Shown one piece after another: positions 60,526-64,000 of a stretch of DNA of 64,000 nt (positions are counted from its first letter, which is position 1; each line of letters starts with the position of its first letter). This stretch comes from JBASEY01 sp964404285 (lineage in GTDB: Bacteria > CSSED10-310). A program made the translations under genes and the position numbers. Under the pieces are notes generated by a model that was given only the letters and a program-made list of their open reading frames with translations, ran no database searches and was not told the origin of the DNA. The stretch is taken from positions 1-64,000 of the forward strand of contig CAYOJK010000002.1 in NCBI GenBank assembly GCA_964404285.1. Reading direction: 5' to 3'.

Positions 60526-63500
60526 ATGCAAAAAGTACTTCCTGGAAATATTGATGGGTATCCTGTGATAAAGGAGCTTGGAAGCGGAGCTTCAGGAACT
60601 GTGTATCTTGTCAAGTTACCTGGAAGGCAAAAATTTGCTGCGCTAAAGCTGTTCACAGGTGATCTTACCAATGCTGATATTTTGCGTTTCCGCAGGGAAT
60701 TTGGCGCTCTGGCCCGTTGCCGTCATGAAGGAGTTATTTCAGTTTATGGTCTAGGGGAGCATGAGGGTTCTCCCTACATTTTAATGGAATATATTAAAGG
60801 AGAACCACTGGACCAGGCATTGCGGGAAGGGTTGCGCTTGCATGAACCCTTACCAATCGATCGGGAGCCTCGATGTATTCACATATTCAGCCAAATTTTG
60901 CAAACATTGGATTATTTGCATCAACAAAGGATTGTACATAGTGATATCAAGCCAGCAAATATTTTTATAGCAGATAATGACCAAATAAAAATATTGGATT
61001 TTGGTTTAGCCTGGAACCAAACTGGAATATCTGGATTTAAACCAGGTGGAACTGCGGGCTATCAAGCTCCTGAAATCATTTTAAATCGCCATATTGATCT
61101 TCGGACAGATCTTTATTCATTAGGTGTTACACTTTTTGAAATATTGGCTGGAGTTCACCCTTTTGCAAATTATAGCAGCTGGCAGGATTTACTAAATCGA
61201 CAATTAAATAGTAAATACAGATCCCTGAAACAAATAAATCCAGAGTTGAATGATGCGTGGACATATTTTTTAGACAAGCTCATAGCGCCTAATCCTGTAG
61301 ATAGGTTTTATTCAAGCGCCCAAGCTTTGGTAGAGCTTTCCAGGATTTCATCCGATATTCAATCAACGCAATTAGCCTCAAGTCTAATTCAGGATGAAAT
61401 GTGGGGCATATTGAATTCGCCTTGGATAGGACTTGATGATGAGATTAAGGAAGCTGTTGACTTGTTGAAAAACGGAAAAAATATCTGCTTCGATGCTCCG
61501 GAAGGATCCGGCAGGTCACGTTTCCTTTATGAAATTACAGAAAAAATATCTTCTGATCAGCAAATTCTGAAGATAAACGCCCGCTTTGATAAACCCGAAG
61601 ACTGGATTTCAAAGTTAGTCAGATATGTCGAAAATACAAAAACAGATGATTCACCCCACAAAAAAATCATAGAAGATTTTACGCTTGGCAAGAAAATGTC
61701 TTTTTCAGGAACTAAGCAAATTTCTGAAGACCTTTTTAAAAGAACCTTAGTGAGCGTTTTAAACAGTAATGAATCAAGTATTTCGTTGTTGATTGTGTTA
61801 GACGATGCTGATTTTGGAACACCTGCTGCACTGAATTTTCTGACTGCATTGCAAGATGTCCACTGGATACAAATGATTGTTACAATGGATACAGTTTCAG
61901 AGGGTTTTAGTAAAAGTTGCGAGATTATTACCTGGACACCTGCAACTCCAAATCATATAAAAGAACTCCTTCAGAAAACACTGACGCCGTCGAAGCCTGT
62001 TAGCGATAAAGTGGCATCTTCACTACACAGATTAGCCCAAGGCAAACTTGGAATGATTGTTCGGTTTTTAAAAATTTGGCTTCGATCAGGCTATTTAAAG
62101 TACCAAGATGATAGATGGATGCTCCTACCACCAGCGTCTTTACAGCCCGCGTTTTTAGATAGTGATGATTCTGCCGAGTGGATAACGCGACGCCCAGAAA
62201 TTCAACGAGTATTACCGGAAAGTGACCGATTGGAAAGAGAAGTTCTTCGTATGATTTCTGCATCATATAAATCGGTAAGCTTTGAAACCTTGACCAAGTT
62301 TTTTGCGGCTCGCGAGTCTTTGGTTTTAGAAACTTTGGACAAGCTTATTCGGAAAGGATGGCTGATTGAAAGAATAAAAGATGAGGCAGTTAACTATGAG
62401 TTTGAAAATGAACAGGATAAATCCAGTGTATACAAAACCTTATCTCCCTTTCATAAGCGTTACCTTCACAGAAGAATCCTTGATGTGATCTCAAAGCAAC
62501 CTACTATTGATCCTATTGAGATTGCAGAGCATGTTATCCATTCAGAAACGCCGTTAGATGCAATCCAATATCTTGAAAATGCCGTTCATTTTGCACAAGA
62601 CCATTTCGATACACAGCGTGCACTGGATTATCTCGACCAAATGATCGTAATCATTAACGGCGCCATAAAAAACTCGATAGATATTTTGCCTGGCTCAGTC
62701 AATTGGTCGCATCGTCTTTCAAAAATATCAAATCTCACAGTGTTGGAAGGGGCTCGAAACGTGAAATCCCATCAAGTAGATAAATTAAGAGTTAAAATTT
62801 TGGAAAGCTGGGATATAAAAGGAGATATTTTTGGTATGATCGGTGATTACGGTTCAGCTTTTGATGCCTACCAGCATATGCTCGCCGGCGCTCAGGATAT
62901 AGGCAATCAAAAAGTGGAAAGTGATGCTTTACGGCTGATAGGCCAGATTCTTTACTATCAAAGAAAATTGAGTGAATCTGAGAAATATTTCTCTCGATCA
63001 CTTCAGATCAAAAAAGATATTAAAGATGAAAATGGTATTGCCGACAATTTAAACGCACTTGGAGCAGTAGCTCAACAAATGAATAAAAATGAAATAGCAC
63101 ACGACTATTTTCAGAAGTCGTTGGAGATTAAGATAAAGCAAAAAGATGAGCGAGGTATCGCATATATCAGAAACAATCTGGCTAGCCTATATTTTAATGA
63201 AAAAAAGTATGATAAAGCCTTGAAAGAATTCAAAGTAACAGCCGAAGTGTCCAGAAAACTCTACGATGATATTGGTTTAGCCTATAGTTTATACAACATA
63301 GGCGGTGTTTACATTGAAACTGAGCGTTATCAAGAAGCGATAGATATCTTAGAGGAATCCTTATCGATTCGAAGAAAAATGCAAGATTTGCAGAACATCG
63401 GCCATTGTCTTTATCAACAAGCAACAGCTTTAATAGAAATGAAAATGTATTCTGAAGCTCTGGAACGACTTGAGGAAGCAATTATTGTGTCAGAAGAAAT

Positions 63501-63570
63501 GGGTTTAAGTGATGATATATCGAATTGCAAGGTTTTAATGGAAGAGATTTATCTTCAATTAAAGAAGTAA
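60526..63570 (+). CDS. Serine/threonine protein kinase with degenerate ATPase-like region and TPR repeats
   Basis: A 1014-residue signalling protein. The kinase domain covers ~1-275: Gly-rich loop LGSGASGTV (~15-23), catalytic loop VHSDIKPANI (~139-148, Ser in place of the usual Arg of HRD), DFG at ~157-159 and GTAGYQAPEI (~176-185). Residues ~300-470 resemble a STAND-type ATPase region, but the P-loop reads APEGSGRSRF with Arg where Lys is expected, so nucleotide binding may be lost. Helical region to ~750, then TPR repeats (~790-1010) such as ALRLIGQILYYQRKLSESEKYFSRSL for protein partners. No membrane helix. It is probably a cytosolic regulator; partners are unknown. Confidence 0.88.
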   Translation: MQKVLPGNIDGYPVIKELGSGASGTVYLVKLPGRQKFAALKLFTGDLTNADILRFRREFGALARCRHEGVISVYGLGEHEGSPYILMEYIKGEPLDQALREGLRLHEPLPIDREPRCIHIFSQILQTLDYLHQQRIVHSDIKPANIFIADNDQIKILDFGLAWNQTGISGFKPGGTAGYQAPEIILNRHIDLRTDLYSLGVTLFEILAGVHPFANYSSWQDLLNRQLNSKYRSLKQINPELNDAWTYFLDKLIAPNPVDRFYSSAQALVELSRISSDIQSTQLASSLIQDEMWGILNSPWIGLDDEIKEAVDLLKNGKNICFDAPEGSGRSRFLYEITEKISSDQQILKINARFDKPEDWISKLVRYVENTKTDDSPHKKIIEDFTLGKKMSFSGTKQISEDLFKRTLVSVLNSNESSISLLIVLDDADFGTPAALNFLTALQDVHWIQMIVTMDTVSEGFSKSCEIITWTPATPNHIKELLQKTLTPSKPVSDKVASSLHRLAQGKLGMIVRFLKIWLRSGYLKYQDDRWMLLPPASLQPAFLDSDDSAEWITRRPEIQRVLPESDRLEREVLRMISASYKSVSFETLTKFFAARESLVLETLDKLIRKGWLIERIKDEAVNYEFENEQDKSSVYKTLSPFHKRYLHRRILDVISKQPTIDPIEIAEHVIHSETPLDAIQYLENAVHFAQDHFDTQRALDYLDQMIVIINGAIKNSIDILPGSVNWSHRLSKISNLTVLEGARNVKSHQVDKLRVKILESWDIKGDIFGMIGDYGSAFDAYQHMLAGAQDIGNQKVESDALRLIGQILYYQRKLSESEKYFSRSLQIKKDIKDENGIADNLNALGAVAQQMNKNEIAHDYFQKSLEIKIKQKDERGIAYIRNNLASLYFNEKKYDKALKEFKVTAEVSRKLYDDIGLAYSLYNIGGVYIETERYQEAIDILEESLSIRRKMQDLQNIGHCLYQQATALIEMKMYSEALERLEEAIIVSEEMGLSDDISNCKVLMEEIYLQLKK

Positions 63571-63613
63571 TACTTTGACTATACAAAAAATGCGATTTTG
63601 AAAAAAGGCATTA

Positions 63614-63629
63614 TGGCGTGAATATTGCA
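63614..63629 (+). promoter_or_regulatory. Sigma-54 (-24/-12) promoter
   Basis: TGGCGTGAATATTGCA has exact GG-N10-GC spacing with the TTGCA -12 element. It lies 42 bases before the ATG of the last, exported protein, the same distance as at the C25 proteases. Confidence 0.75.
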
Positions 63630-63655
63630 GCTGATATGACCGGAGGTTTTGTATT

Positions 63656-64000
63656 ATGAGGAAAAAACCTAAAGGTAAATATTACTCTCTATGTCGTACC
63701 TTTCTTTCTTCCAGCCTAGTATTACTATTATTTTTATGCGGATCTACTTTTGTCTCTAAAGCAGCTGACGTTACACCACCTTACCTGGTCAATCCCATAC
63801 CCGAGCCTGGTTCAACTACTGATAACTGGTTCATTATCCGAACTGGTGTTTTGGATGATGACTCCGGCGTAAACCCAGACCCTGAAACAATATCTGTTAC
63901 GATTAATGGCGCTCCACCACGAGTCAAACCCATAATAGAATCTTCTTATGGGCATAAAAAAGGCATAAAAATCACCATGTTATTATTTGAAGAGCAGCGA
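63656..64000 (+). CDS. Exported protein, 5' part only (runs off the window)
   Basis: The first 115 codons of a gene starting at ATG 63656, nine bases after GGAGG. A long basic signal peptide (MRKKPKGKYYSLCRTF, then hydrophobic to about residue 36) leads into a region reading DVTPPYLVNPIPEPGST, with DSGVNPDPETISVTINGAPP. This resembles the start of bacterial Ig-like or cadherin-like domains. The protein has no stop before the window ends. It is preceded by a sigma-54-type promoter. Confidence 0.82.
   Translation, partial: MRKKPKGKYYSLCRTFLSSSLVLLLFLCGSTFVSKAADVTPPYLVNPIPEPGSTTDNWFIIRTGVLDDDSGVNPDPETISVTINGAPPRVKPIIESSYGHKKGIKITMLLFEEQR

Overview
The window comes from a Gram-negative bacterium. 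It carries a TonB-dependent receptor, a lipid A-type acyltransferase, glycosyltransferases for surface glycans and many exported proteins with signal peptides. I cannot assign a phylum. Exported proteases with Thr-Pro linkers, dockerin-like tails, sigma-54 promoters and selenocysteine use together suggest an uncultured or candidate-phylum lineage, but that is inference. The DNA looks moderately AT-rich by eye and is densely coded. I saw no tRNA, rRNA, CRISPR array or intact transposase.

Layout. 1-2690: an exported beta-propeller protein between two copies of a ~136 bp repeat and several short GGGGACAGAC words. 2.7-9.0 kb: a type I glutamine synthetase, then a tightly packed surface-glycan group (GT2, GT4, GT2, LpxL-like acyltransferase). 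9.0-13.3 kb (minus): a YfhO-like membrane protein and an EF-G. 13.4-17.5 kb (minus): a cobalamin riboswitch with a terminator, a BtuB-like receptor and a secreted YVTN-type propeller protein, which together look like a B12-capture operon. 17.6-29.4 kb: a protease array of two lysyl-endopeptidase-like serine proteases and three gingipain-like (C25) cysteine proteases, with a fourth C25 enzyme at 40.6 kb. Most end in the same ~115-residue C-terminal module after Thr-Pro linkers. One C25 protein also carries a cohesin-like domain and its neighbour a dockerin. 29.4-35.5 kb: a D-aminopeptidase, two GT-C type membrane proteins around a small ribbon-helix-helix-like protein, and an rRNA methyltransferase. 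35.7-39.3 kb: a membrane-anchored thioredoxin whose true gene contains an in-frame UGA followed by a SECIS-like hairpin, an exported isoaspartyl methyltransferase and a membrane histidine kinase. 44-50 kb: an M61 peptidase, a transporter, membrane proteins and a second dockerin protein. 50.3-54.3 kb: a radical SAM/B12 protein, YedF, SelD (itself with UGA-encoded selenocysteine) and a TSUP permease. 54.3-64 kb: a NYN-LOTUS protein, a DHH phosphoesterase, an acyltransferase, a YugP-like peptidase, GrpE, a GT2, a Ser/Thr kinase with TPRs and the start of another exported protein.

How the parts connect. Two UGA/SECIS reading frames (SelD and the thioredoxin) support each other: this organism makes selenoproteins, and part of its selenium supply is encoded here. 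The B12-capture operon fits the B12-binding radical SAM enzyme at 50.3 kb. Sites matching the sigma-54 -24/-12 consensus (GG-N10-GC) precede three of the four C25 protease genes, a dockerin protein and the last exported protein. A near-identical site broken by a 4-nt insertion precedes the cohesin-bearing protease. This suggests a shared regulon of surface and secreted enzymes. The most interesting candidates for new biology are the selenocysteine-containing membrane thioredoxin and the sigma-54-linked, cohesin/dockerin-bearing surface protease set.
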